From assembly GCA_013285655.1 (NCBI GenBank), contig JABDHI010000029.1:1-34304 (forward strand): 34,304 nt of DNA. The letters are read 5' to 3'. The notes under the pieces were generated by a model. It had not been told where the DNA came from. It saw only the letters and a program-made list of their open reading frames with translations, and ran no database searches. This stretch comes from Bacteroidota bacterium (GTDB taxonomy: Bacteria; Bacteroidota; Bacteroidia; JABEUT01). This document shows positions 1-6,750 of the stretch, piece by piece. Position 1 is the stretch's first letter. The number at the start of each line of letters is the position of its first letter. A program made the translations under genes and the position numbers.

Positions 1-11
1 AAGTATGCAGT

Positions 12-341
12 ATGTCTGAGCGTGTACCTCGAATTATTATAGAAGATATACTTGAATGTATTGGTAAAATAATGACCTATACAGAAGGAATGGACTATGA
101 TAAATTCCTTTCAGATAGTAGAACCAGAGAAGCTGTTTACCGGAATATTGAAGTAATGGGTGAAGCAGCCAATAGAATGCCTGAAGATTATATGATCAAC
201 CATTCTGAAATTGAATGGCATAAAATTATTTCCACCAGGAATATCATCATACACGCATACGATGAGATTGATGACAAAATTATTTGGAATATAATTCAGA
301 ATGCGCTGCCCGGTTTAAAAAGCAAGCTTGAATTATTATAA
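12..341 (+). CDS. HepT-like (DUF86) ribonuclease/toxin-family protein
   Basis: This 109-residue protein belongs to the HepT/DUF86 family of small helical HEPN proteins. It carries the family motif R-x4-H-x-Y (R-NIII-H-A-Y, about residues 76-83), which is the RNase or AMPylation-target site in characterised HepT proteins. In known systems HepT is paired with the minimal nucleotidyltransferase MntA, which modifies the HepT tyrosine and silences it. The partner would lie just left of the window: a frame ending in TGA at 17-19 runs in from the edge and overlaps this ATG by eight bases, as expected for a coupled mntA-hepT pair. The protein is full length for the family. Whether it is an active toxin cannot be told from sequence. 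The family call is solid; the partner is inferred from only six codons. Confidence 0.85.
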   Translation: MSERVPRIIIEDILECIGKIMTYTEGMDYDKFLSDSRTREAVYRNIEVMGEAANRMPEDYMINHSEIEWHKIISTRNIIIHAYDEIDDKIIWNIIQNALPGLKSKLELL

Positions 342-354
342 TTCCTCGCTTGGG

Positions 355-371
355 CCCCCTCCAGCGGGGGA
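355..371. repeat. GC-rich hairpin repeat, copy A
   Basis: A five-base C run and a five-base G run flank the loop TCCAGC, giving a short strong hairpin between the converging hepT and redoxin genes. The same 17 bases recur with one change at 3308-3324. No T tract follows, so a simple intrinsic terminator is not obvious. It is more likely a dispersed intergenic repeat, although it could slow converging polymerases. Confidence 0.6.
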
Positions 372-381
372 TAGAAGCGGA

Positions 382-978
382 CTACTTATAATGTATATAA
401 CACCCGATAGAAATGGTAGAAGGCTCTTTAACAGGAGCACCCGCCAATAGCTCATCAACAGCGGTAGAGAGGTAGGTGTCATGCACGCTGTCGGGCTCAG
501 AGCCGTTATCATCAATAGCGCCCTGGTATTTAATAACCCATTGGTTGTTCTCCTTCCAAATAACAAAGGCATCGGGTGTGCGGCGTGCATTAAAGCTGCG
601 TGCGGCGGTTTCGGTGCCATCGCTCAGGTAAGGGAAGTTAAAGCCTTCGGCTTTGGCGCGCTGCTGCATGTGGGCAAAGGTCTCATCTTCGTAAGTGAGC
701 GAGTCCATGGGGTCAATGGCCAGTAGAGGCACATTCAGCCCACTGTATTTGGTGTTCAGGTCGTTCAGGCGTTTTATGTAAAGCTTGGCAAAAGGGCAGT
801 GGTTGCAAATAAACACCACCATAAAACCTTTTGCTTGTGGGTAGTCTTTCAGTGAAATATATTTGCCGCTCACATCGCGCAGGCTAAAGTCGGGCACTGT
901 TTTATTTTGCCCCGGCCCAAAGCCCTGCAAAGGCAATATAAATAAAGCTATTACTATTATTTTATAAAACCGCATCAT
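382..978 (-). CDS. Secreted thioredoxin/peroxiredoxin-like protein
   Basis: This 198-residue redoxin-family protein has an N-terminal hydrophobic signal (residues 5-20) and a thioredoxin-like fold. The redox motif C-N-H-C-P (Cys58, Cys61) sits after the beta strand FMVVFI. A third cysteine lies near the C-terminus in IGCYI, a pattern seen in the family of AhpC/TSA-like proteins with a CNHCP site. It probably works outside the cytoplasmic membrane as a thiol oxidoreductase or peroxidase. Its ATG overlaps the TGA of the upstream multicopper oxidase gene (ATGA at 978-975), so the two are translationally coupled and probably work together, perhaps in copper or oxidative-stress handling. Two ATG codons are adjacent; the first is used here. 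Substrate and partner are unknown. Confidence 0.85.
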   Translation of the reverse strand: MMRFYKIIVIALFILPLQGFGPGQNKTVPDFSLRDVSGKYISLKDYPQAKGFMVVFICNHCPFAKLYIKRLNDLNTKYSGLNVPLLAIDPMDSLTYEDETFAHMQQRAKAEGFNFPYLSDGTETAARSFNARRTPDAFVIWKENNQWVIKYQGAIDDNGSEPDSVHDTYLSTAVDELLAGAPVKEPSTISIGCYIHYK

Positions 979-2714
979 TGCTTAATGAACTTGCGTGTAG
1001 TGGTACGTTTGGTTTTATCGTCCGTCAGTTGCAATAAATATTCTCCGGTGGCAAGTGTGCTAACATCAATGCCTTTGCTTAGTTCGGGGTAGGGTAGCAT
1101 GTACTTTACACGGCCCAACATATCGGTAATGGTAATATAATACGCACGGCTGTTGGGGTCGGCAAATTGTATGTAAAGTCTATTACTTGCCGGGTTCGGG
1201 AACAAAGTGTAATTAAAAGGTACGCTCTGCACTTCGTTAATACCAACTGTGCCGGGGCTAACGGTAAATTGCCCCATCATGCCGCCTTGTTCGTGGTTTA
1301 TCATATGGCAGTGGAACATAAAGGGGTGCAACGAATCGGCCAGGTCCATAAACTTGGCTATCACCACCACGGTATCGCCCTTCGATACAAACACATTATC
1401 CTTCCAGCCAGATTCGTAGCTCTGCACGGTATCGGCATACCCAAACGAACTTTGGCTGCGGTATATTATTTTAAACTGCACATCGTGTATGTGAAACGTG
1501 TGCGTGTTAAAGTAGTTGTCGGCAATGGTCCATTGTTCAATGGCGTTTTGCTGCACGTGTTCGTTTATCTGGTTAAAGTTGTAAGCGGTATCGTTAAACA
1601 AATATTGCTTTAAACCAACACCCGCACCATTGGTTACAAAAAAGTTTCTTTTTACGGTGGCATCTTTCGCCGTCCAGTACACATTGTTGGCAAGCTTGGC
1701 AGGTATTTTGGTAATAGGGTGGGTGGTAGTAGCGCTAATGTTTATGTGCAACACCGTAAACGTGGTATCGTTCAGCAGGCTGCCATTAAGGCCATGCTTA
1801 TTCGTATCTCCCCCCGGAAAGCCCGATGGCAAGCCGCTGTTAAATGCATTCATATCTAACGTATCGCCCACCACATCTTTACTGAAGTCAGCGAGTATCT
1901 CTATCCGTTCGCCGGGCATTAAATAAAAACGGGTAACCGGTGCAGGTGCATTCAGCAGGCCCTGGTCGTTACCAATAACATAAAAGCTGCGGTTATCGCT
2001 AAAGCCTAAATTATAACCACGCATCACCTCCGCATTCAACACACGGAACCTCACTACCTGCTTGGGTATATTGTATTGCGCCTTGGGTGTGCCGTTGGTA
2101 AGCATATAGTCGCCATACTGGCTAACGGTATTCATATCGGTAATTAAAAACTGGTTGCTACCATCGTAACTGCGGCTGGTTAATGCAAGCGGTATATCAT
2201 CTACACCATAGGTGCGGGGCAGCGCCAGTGTTGCTTCCAACGAATCGCGAATGATAATGAACCCGCCTACACCTGCAATTAATTGCTGCAAGGTCATATC
2301 CATTAAATGCGGATGGTACCAAAGCGTAGTTGCACTGTTGGTTACCTTCCAATAGGGCTGCCACAGCGTACCCGGAGGAATTATTTGGTGCGGTCCGCCA
2401 TCCATTACTCCCGGTAAATGCATACCATGCCAGTGCATGGTAGTAGAATCATTCAGCTTGTTCAATACATTCATATGCACAGTATCTCCATTATGCAAAA
2501 TAAGTGTCGGTCCCCAAAAGGTGTTGTTGTTTACCGCCGCCGTAATGGTCTGGTTGCCCTTACGCAACTGTGCAAAGGTGTCTTTAACAGTCAGGTTAAT
2601 TGTAGCGCCTGATAATGTATCGGGTATAACCAGTGTGTTGTATTGGGCAAAGCAGTTTTTTGCAATTAGTATAAATACTATAGTGCGCAAAGCTTTCATT
2701 GATAGGTGTTTCAT
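975..2714 (-). CDS. Multicopper oxidase with T9SS C-terminal sorting domain
   Basis: A 579-residue secreted multicopper oxidase. A signal peptide ends near residue 23 (CFA-QYN). The four copper-binding motifs are present in order: H-W-H-G (94-97), W-Y-H-P-H (132-136), HTFHIHDVQF in the C-terminal third, and FHCHMINHEQGGMMGQF, which supplies the Cys-His type 1 site with an axial Met. These are the residues needed for laccase, cuprous oxidase or bilirubin-oxidase-like activity. The last 80 or so residues form a type A sorting domain (FNYTLFPNPASNRLY, ending TRKFIKQ), so export across the outer membrane by the type IX system is expected. It is the first gene of a two-gene unit with the redoxin at 382-978. 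Substrate (copper, phenolics or metal ions) cannot be decided from sequence. Met6 is a possible alternative start. Confidence 0.92.
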   Translation of the reverse strand: MKHLSMKALRTIVFILIAKNCFAQYNTLVIPDTLSGATINLTVKDTFAQLRKGNQTITAAVNNNTFWGPTLILHNGDTVHMNVLNKLNDSTTMHWHGMHLPGVMDGGPHQIIPPGTLWQPYWKVTNSATTLWYHPHLMDMTLQQLIAGVGGFIIIRDSLEATLALPRTYGVDDIPLALTSRSYDGSNQFLITDMNTVSQYGDYMLTNGTPKAQYNIPKQVVRFRVLNAEVMRGYNLGFSDNRSFYVIGNDQGLLNAPAPVTRFYLMPGERIEILADFSKDVVGDTLDMNAFNSGLPSGFPGGDTNKHGLNGSLLNDTTFTVLHINISATTTHPITKIPAKLANNVYWTAKDATVKRNFFVTNGAGVGLKQYLFNDTAYNFNQINEHVQQNAIEQWTIADNYFNTHTFHIHDVQFKIIYRSQSSFGYADTVQSYESGWKDNVFVSKGDTVVVIAKFMDLADSLHPFMFHCHMINHEQGGMMGQFTVSPGTVGINEVQSVPFNYTLFPNPASNRLYIQFADPNSRAYYITITDMLGRVKYMLPYPELSKGIDVSTLATGEYLLQLTDDKTKRTTTRKFIKQ

Positions 2715-2734
2715 ATATCTTAAAATAATCGTTG

Positions 2735-2742
2735 CAAAAGTA
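2735..2742 (-). promoter_or_regulatory. Putative -7 box of the multicopper oxidase gene
   Basis: Read on the minus strand this is TACTTTTG, a match to the Bacteroidota -7 consensus TAnnTTTG. It lies 20 bases before the ATG at 2714, implying a leader of about 17 bases. No clear TTTG -33 element is seen at the usual distance. Confidence 0.5.
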
Positions 2743-2860
2743 GATAATGAGTTGCTTGAGGTTTGCTTGCAGGCTGTTTCTTAACAATAGCTTAACACTG
2801 AAAATTAATTAAGAATTAAAAATTAAGAATTACGAATAATGAGTAATCAAGAGTGTCACT

Positions 2861-3086
2861 TGGTTTTGGCACAATCCTTTGCATCTATGTGTCAATTTCC
2901 TATCATCGTTCCACTTCACCTCACGTGCCGGGGCTTTTGTGCAAAGGTATTTCGCGTTAGGGATTATTCGTAATTCGTTTTTTTATCATTGAACTCATGC
3001 AGGCTTCGCCGGTGCAGTGGAAAGCCCACAGCGCAGCGAGGATCCCGCGGCATTGCGGGACCTGACCCGAGGCACGAGGGAACGCC
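2861..3086 (+). repeat. Dispersed intergenic repeat, copy 1 (inverted partner at 15889-16047)
   Basis: This segment matches the reverse complement of 15889-16047 over most of its length. Shared blocks include CCTTTGCATCTATGTGTC, TTCACCTCACGTGCC (one mismatch here), GCGTTAGGGATT, CAGTGGAAAGCCC, GAGCGCAGCGAGGA (one mismatch here) and GACCCGAGGCACGAGG. Copy 1 carries about 45 extra bases after GCGTTAGGGATT (about 2966-3013), and its inner stem TCCCGC/GCGGGA (3043-3060) replaces a different sequence in copy 2. Neither copy codes for an obvious protein. The two copies face opposite ways and bracket about 13 kb. Confidence 0.85.
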
Positions 3087-3163
3087 CTAAATACAATTAA
3101 AAATTACGAATTAAGAATCTTTGCGCCCTCTGCGGTAAAATGTATTCTCAACATGATGGTTTG

Positions 3164-3198
3164 GTATTTAAAGCCCCTTTAGGGGTTTGGGTAAATAC
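3164..3198. repeat. Palindromic repeat with core GCCCCTTTAGGGG
   Basis: The outer arms GTATTTA (3164-3170) and TAAATAC (3192-3198) are perfect inverted repeats. Inside is AAGCCCC-TTTA-GGGGTTT followed by an unpaired GGG. The core matches the right arm of the larger inverted repeat at 10896-10963, so it belongs to the same dispersed family. Confidence 0.75.
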
Positions 3199-3307
3199 TG
3201 AGATTATTCACAGCTTTCATTTTCTTTTTAATGGTGTTCATGTGCTCTTCGGGGATGCCACACCAGCCAACTCGCGGGTTCGCAATGAGGGGAACATCCT
3301 CCCCCTG

Positions 3308-3324
3308 CCCCCTCCGGCGGGGGA
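3308..3324. repeat. GC-rich hairpin repeat, copy B
   Basis: Five C, the loop TCCGGC and five G, followed by A. It differs from the element at 355-371 by one base in the loop. There is no adjacent gene end or T tract here, which favours a dispersed repeat over a terminator. Confidence 0.6.
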
Positions 3325-3338
3325 CAAAAACACCAATG

Positions 3339-3404
3339 ACTTACGACTTATCACTAACCACTTACGACTTATTGCTAACGACTAACGACTGCCCACTAAC
3401 GACT
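3339..3404 (+). repeat. Three tandem 21-base units upstream of thrS
   Basis: Units at 3339-3359, 3360-3380 and 3381-3401, each of the form ACTTACGACTTATnnCTAACn with drift in the third, then a partial ACT. The period is exactly 21 bases, two turns of B-DNA. The array ends nine bases before the thrS -7 box, so it sits where an upstream activator or the -33 region would be. Confidence 0.8.
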
Positions 3405-3412
3405 ATATTTTA

Positions 3413-3420
3413 TATCTTTG
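3413..3420 (+). promoter_or_regulatory. Putative -7 box of the thrS cluster
   Basis: TATCTTTG fits TAnnTTTG and ends 22 bases before the thrS ATG, giving a leader of roughly 19 bases. No perfect -33 TTTG is visible; the tandem 21-base repeats occupy that area. Confidence 0.55.
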
Positions 3421-3442
3421 CCACCTTATTTTTCAAACCGAT

Positions 3443-5377
3443 ATGGCCAATGTAAAATTCCCTGATGGGAAAGTAAGAGAATACCCCGATGGCACCACCG
3501 CGTTGGATGTTGCCAAGAGCATAAGTAATTCGTTAGCGGCTAAAGTATTGGCAGCTAAAGTAAACGGCGAAGTATGGGATGCTACACGTCCATTGAAAGG
3601 CGATGTAGACCTGAATCTGCTTACATGGGATGATAAAGAAGGTAAATCGACCTTTTGGCACTCTTCGGCTCACTTAATGGCTGAAGCGCTTGAAGGGTTC
3701 TTCCCGGGAATGAAATTTGGTATTGGCCCGCCTATTGAAAATGGTTTTTACTACGACGTTGATCCGGGAGATAAGGTAGTATCGGCTGAAGATTTTAAAA
3801 AGATAGAAGACAAAATATTAGAGCTTGCCCGAAAGAAAGAAGCTTATGTGCGTAGTGAAGTTAGTAAAGGTGATGCTATAAAATACTTCACTGAAAAAGA
3901 TGACAAATACAAGCTCGACCTGATAAAAGATCTGCAAGACGGTACCATTACCTTTTACAAACAAGGCGAATTTACTGACTTGTGCCGTGGTCCGCATTTA
4001 CCGAACACAGGTTTTATAAAGGCTGTTAAATTATTGAACGTTGCCGGTGCATACTGGCGCGGCGATGAAAAAGCAAAGCAGCTTACCCGTATTTATGCTA
4101 TTACCTTCCCCGACCAAAAACAACTGACCGATTACATTACGCTGATTGAAGAAGCTAAAAAGCGCGATCACCGTAAGTTGGGTAGGGAACTAGAACTGTT
4201 TACATTTTCTGAAAAAGTTGGATTAGGACTTCCGCTATGGTTGCCAAAGGGTACTGTATTGCGCGAACGCCTAGAGAACTTTATGCGTAAAAACCAAAAG
4301 GAAGCAGGCTACTTGCAAGTAGTTACTCCGCACATTGGGCATAAGAATTTATATATTACCAGCGGCCACTACGAAAAGTATGGCAAAGATTCTTTTCAGC
4401 CTATACATACACCGCAGGAAGGCGAAGAGTTTTTGTTAAAGCCTATGAACTGCCCTCACCATTGCGAAATATACAAGAGCAGCCCACGCAGTTACCGCGA
4501 CCTGCCTTTACGCCTTGCTGAGTTTGGTACCGTTTACCGTTACGAGCAAAGTGGCGAATTGCATGGCTTAACCCGTGTGCGTGGCTTTACACAAGATGAT
4601 TCACACATTTTTTGCCAACCCGACCAGGTGATGGATGAGTTTTGCAAGGTAATTGACCTTGTAATGAAAGTATTAAAAACCTTAGATTTTAAAGAATATA
4701 CCGCACAAATTTCGTTACGCGATAAAGTTGACCGCAGTAAATATATCGGTAGCGAAGAAAATTGGGAAAAAGCCGAAAATGCAATTATTGAGGCTGCTGC
4801 CCAAAAAGGATTGAAGACCGTAACCGAATATGGCGAGGCTGCCTTTTATGGCCCTAAGCTCGACTTTATGGTGAAGGATGCCCTTGGCCGTACATGGCAA
4901 TTGGGTACAGTGCAGGTTGATTATAACCTGCCTGAGCGCTTTGAGTTAGAATATGTAGGTGCTGATAACCAGAAGCATACACCAGTAATGATTCACCGTG
5001 CACCATTTGGTTCACTGGAAAGATTCATTGGAGTTCTGCTGGAACATTGCGCAGGAAACTTGCCTTTATGGTTAGCGCCCGACCAAGTTGCTATTTTGCC
5101 AATTAGCGATAAACATGTGGAATATGCAGAAAATATTTTGAAATTGCTAAAAAAATGCGAAATTCGCGCCCTCGTTGATACAAGAATAGAGAAAATTGGA
5201 CGGAAAATACGAGACGCGGAAATGCAAAAGATTCCATATATGTTGATCATAGGGGATAAAGAAATGGAAGAGAATAAAGTGGCTGTAAGACGCCATGGCG
5301 AAGGAGATAAAGGACAAGAAGGGGCAGCAGAGTTTGTGGAAAGAATTAATAAGGAAATTGAAGAAGTTTTAAATTAA
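3443..5377 (+). CDS. thrS: Threonyl-tRNA synthetase
   Basis: This 644-residue class II aminoacyl-tRNA synthetase joins threonine to tRNA-Thr. Domain order is typical: TGS domain (residues 1-62), the second additional domain that edits mis-charged serine ([11 protein letters not shown] zinc-type motif near 71-81 and [11 protein letters not shown] near 180), the class II catalytic core ([13 protein letters not shown] with the zinc-binding Cys, motif 2 [12 protein letters not shown], motif 3 [11 protein letters not shown]) and a C-terminal anticodon-binding domain. Length matches the bacterial family. It leads the thrS-infC-rpmI-rplT cluster, an order found in very many bacteria. The ATG used is the first one after the promoter and no Shine-Dalgarno is present, as is usual in this phylum. 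Confidence 0.98.
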   Translation: MANVKFPDGKVREYPDGTTALDVAKSISNSLAAKVLAAKVNGEVWDATRPLKGDVDLNLLTWDDKEGKSTFWHSSAHLMAEALEGFFPGMKFGIGPPIENGFYYDVDPGDKVVSAEDFKKIEDKILELARKKEAYVRSEVSKGDAIKYFTEKDDKYKLDLIKDLQDGTITFYKQGEFTDLCRGPHLPNTGFIKAVKLLNVAGAYWRGDEKAKQLTRIYAITFPDQKQLTDYITLIEEAKKRDHRKLGRELELFTFSEKVGLGLPLWLPKGTVLRERLENFMRKNQKEAGYLQVVTPHIGHKNLYITSGHYEKYGKDSFQPIHTPQEGEEFLLKPMNCPHHCEIYKSSPRSYRDLPLRLAEFGTVYRYEQSGELHGLTRVRGFTQDDSHIFCQPDQVMDEFCKVIDLVMKVLKTLDFKEYTAQISLRDKVDRSKYIGSEENWEKAENAIIEAAAQKGLKTVTEYGEAAFYGPKLDFMVKDALGRTWQLGTVQVDYNLPERFELEYVGADNQKHTPVMIHRAPFGSLERFIGVLLEHCAGNLPLWLAPDQVAILPISDKHVEYAENILKLLKKCEIRALVDTRIEKIGRKIRDAEMQKIPYMLIIGDKEMEENKVAVRRHGEGDKGQEGAAEFVERINKEIEEVLN

Positions 5378-5456
5378 ATAAAGCAGAAAGTCAAATGACT
5401 TTACAAACTTTATAACTTTAAGAACTTTACAAATTGAATAATAACTAATTAAAAAA

Positions 5457-5462
5457 GGGAGG
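5457..5462 (+). promoter_or_regulatory. Strong Shine-Dalgarno deciding an ATA start for infC
   Basis: GGGAGG is followed by the five-base spacer CCAGT and then ATA at 5468. Strong Shine-Dalgarno sequences are otherwise lacking before genes in this window, so its presence in front of a non-AUG codon is notable. An in-frame TAA at 5450-5452 blocks any longer reading frame, and no ATG or GTG lies in frame between that stop and the conserved IF3 region. Confidence 0.8.
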
Positions 5463-5467
5463 CCAGT

Positions 5468-6043
5468 ATAGCAACACCATATAGAGGCAACAGCGGTGGC
5501 GGTAATTTTAACAGAGGTTTTCAACGTAGAAATGAACCTTTGCACAGCATAAATGAACGCATCCGTGCCAAGACGGTTAGGGTAGTAGGAGAAGGAATTG
5601 AACAGGGCGTTTTCCCTATTGAACAAGCTCTTCAGATAGCACGTAACGCCGGATTGGACCTCGTGGAAATATCGTCGAATACTGAGCCACCAATATGCAG
5701 GGTAATTGATTATAAGAAATTTTTATACGAGCAAAAGCGTAAACAGAAAGAGATAAAGCAAAAGACAGCGAAAGTTGTAGTAAAGGAAATACGTTTCGGA
5801 CCACATACGGAAGATCATGATTTTAACTTTAAAAAGAATCATGCTTACGAGTTTTTAAAGGACGGTTCGAAAGTTAGGGCTTATGTGTTTTTTAGAGGAA
5901 GAACAATATTGTTTAAGGAAATGGGCGAAATGTTACTTTTGAAGTTTGCCCAGGAACTTGAAGAAGTAGGAAAAGTAGAACAACTGCCGGTAATGGACGG
6001 TAAGAAAATGACCATGGTAATAGGACCTAAGAAAACAAAATAA
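5468..6043 (+). CDS. infC: Translation initiation factor IF-3, ATA start
   Basis: IF-3 binds the 30S subunit, blocks premature 50S joining and checks the start codon. The N-domain ([54 protein letters not shown]) is followed by a lysine-rich linker and the C-domain ([18 protein letters not shown] through [17 protein letters not shown]). Starting at ATA 5468 gives 191 residues with a flexible Gly/Arg/Asn-rich N-tail ([16 protein letters not shown]). A start at the in-frame TTG at 5540 would cut into the conserved N-domain and has no ribosome site. In E. coli infC starts with AUU, and IF-3 represses its own synthesis by rejecting that codon; the ATA here suggests the same control. It lies between thrS and rpmI. 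Confidence 0.93.
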   Translation: MATPYRGNSGGGNFNRGFQRRNEPLHSINERIRAKTVRVVGEGIEQGVFPIEQALQIARNAGLDLVEISSNTEPPICRVIDYKKFLYEQKRKQKEIKQKTAKVVVKEIRFGPHTEDHDFNFKKNHAYEFLKDGSKVRAYVFFRGRTILFKEMGEMLLLKFAQELEEVGKVEQLPVMDGKKMTMVIGPKKTK

Positions 6044-6058
6044 TAAATAACAGAAGCA

Positions 6059-6259
6059 ATGCCTAAAGTAAAAACAAACTCTGCCGCAAAAAAGAGGTTT
6101 CATTTAACAGCCAGCGGTAAGGTAAAGAGAAAACAAGCTTTTAAAAATCACATATTGACCAAAAAAAGCAAGAAGCGCAAACGCCACTTAACCGGCACCG
6201 TGCTTGTACACGAAACCCAACAAGGCAGAGTGAAGGCCTTATTAGGAATGGGAAATTAA
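6059..6259 (+). CDS. rpmI: 50S ribosomal protein L35
   Basis: A 66-residue basic protein opening [20 protein letters not shown], the standard L35 signature, with the later KRKRHLTGT segment. L35 is a late-assembling protein of the large subunit. The gene follows infC by 15 bases and precedes rplT by 25 bases, the normal order, so co-transcription from the thrS promoter is expected. No Shine-Dalgarno is seen. Length and motif match the family fully. Confidence 0.97.
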   Translation: MPKVKTNSAAKKRFHLTASGKVKRKQAFKNHILTKKSKKRKRHLTGTVLVHETQQGRVKALLGMGN

Positions 6260-6284
6260 TTTTTAACTTTTAATTATATAAGTC

Positions 6285-6629
6285 ATGCCACGTTCAGTCA
6301 ATGCAGTAGCATCAAGAGCAAGAAAAAAGAAGATATTAAAGCGCACACGCGGTTACTACGGTGCTAAAAAGAATGTCTTTACAATTGCTAAAAATACATA
6401 CGAAAAAGGTTTAAAGTATGCATACCGCGATCGTAAGACCAAGAAGCGCAATTTCCGTGCTCTTTGGATCCAACGTATCAATGCCTCTACCAGGCAGTAT
6501 GGTCTTTCATATTCACAATTTATGGATATGGTAATTACCAAGGGTATTCAACTTAACAGGAAAGTTCTTGCTGATTTGGCAATGAACCACCCTGAAGCCT
6601 TTAAAAAGGTTGTTGATACTGTAAAATAA
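6285..6629 (+). CDS. rplT: 50S ribosomal protein L20
   Basis: A 114-residue protein with the L20 hallmarks: [35 protein letters not shown], and the globular C-domain [21 protein letters not shown]20 is an early assembly protein that binds 23S rRNA and in E. coli represses the rpmI-rplT message. It is the last gene of the cluster; a rho-independent terminator follows 44 bases downstream. Whether an L20 autoregulatory site exists here was not resolved by eye. Confidence 0.98.
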   Translation: MPRSVNAVASRARKKKILKRTRGYYGAKKNVFTIAKNTYEKGLKYAYRDRKTKKRNFRALWIQRINASTRQYGLSYSQFMDMVITKGIQLNRKVLADLAMNHPEAFKKVVDTVK

Positions 6630-6673
6630 ATTAATACCTGTTGAAAGACAGGTGTTACCAGGTACACATTATT

Positions 6674-6703
6674 AAAAGGATTCCTTTAGTGAGTCCTTTT
6701 TTT
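6674..6703 (+). terminator. Intrinsic terminator after rplT
   Basis: A ten-pair stem AAAAGGATTC / GAGTCCTTTT (one G-U pair) with the loop CTTTAGT, running straight into a T tract. It closes the thrS-infC-rpmI-rplT cluster. A weaker hairpin ACCTGT/ACAGGT lies just before it (6636-6653). Confidence 0.9.
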
Positions 6704-6750
6704 ATTGTATCTTCGGAAGTAATTTCCATACAAGGAAAGGAAGCATTTTT

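Larger units (their letters stand above)
2743..3412. other. Long gene-free region made of several repeat types
   Basis: Nothing here looks like a gene: the open frames are short, compositionally mixed and not preceded by promoters. From left to right it holds AT-rich near-repeats of AATTAAGAATTA type (about 2800-2845), the dispersed repeat at 2861-3086, another AT-rich patch with the phrase TTTGCGCCCTCTGCGGT (3119-3135), a palindrome around 3164-3198, a GC-rich hairpin (3308-3324) and three tandem 21-base units (3339-3401). Then comes the thrS promoter. It looks like a landing area for several unrelated intergenic repeat families. Confidence 0.7.

Noticed and set aside
1167-1613. A 148-residue open frame antisense to the multicopper oxidase
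   Set aside because: It mirrors codons of a clearly conserved copper-binding region, has no promoter and no recognisable motif.
3119-3138. The phrase TTTGCGCCCTCTGCGGT read as a regulatory site
   Set aside because: It resembles phrases scattered between Bacteroidota genes and is partly mirrored near 16095-16108, so it is better seen as another degraded repeat.
3339-3404. A CRISPR array
   Set aside because: The units are directly adjacent with no spacers, too short, and no cas gene is present in the window.
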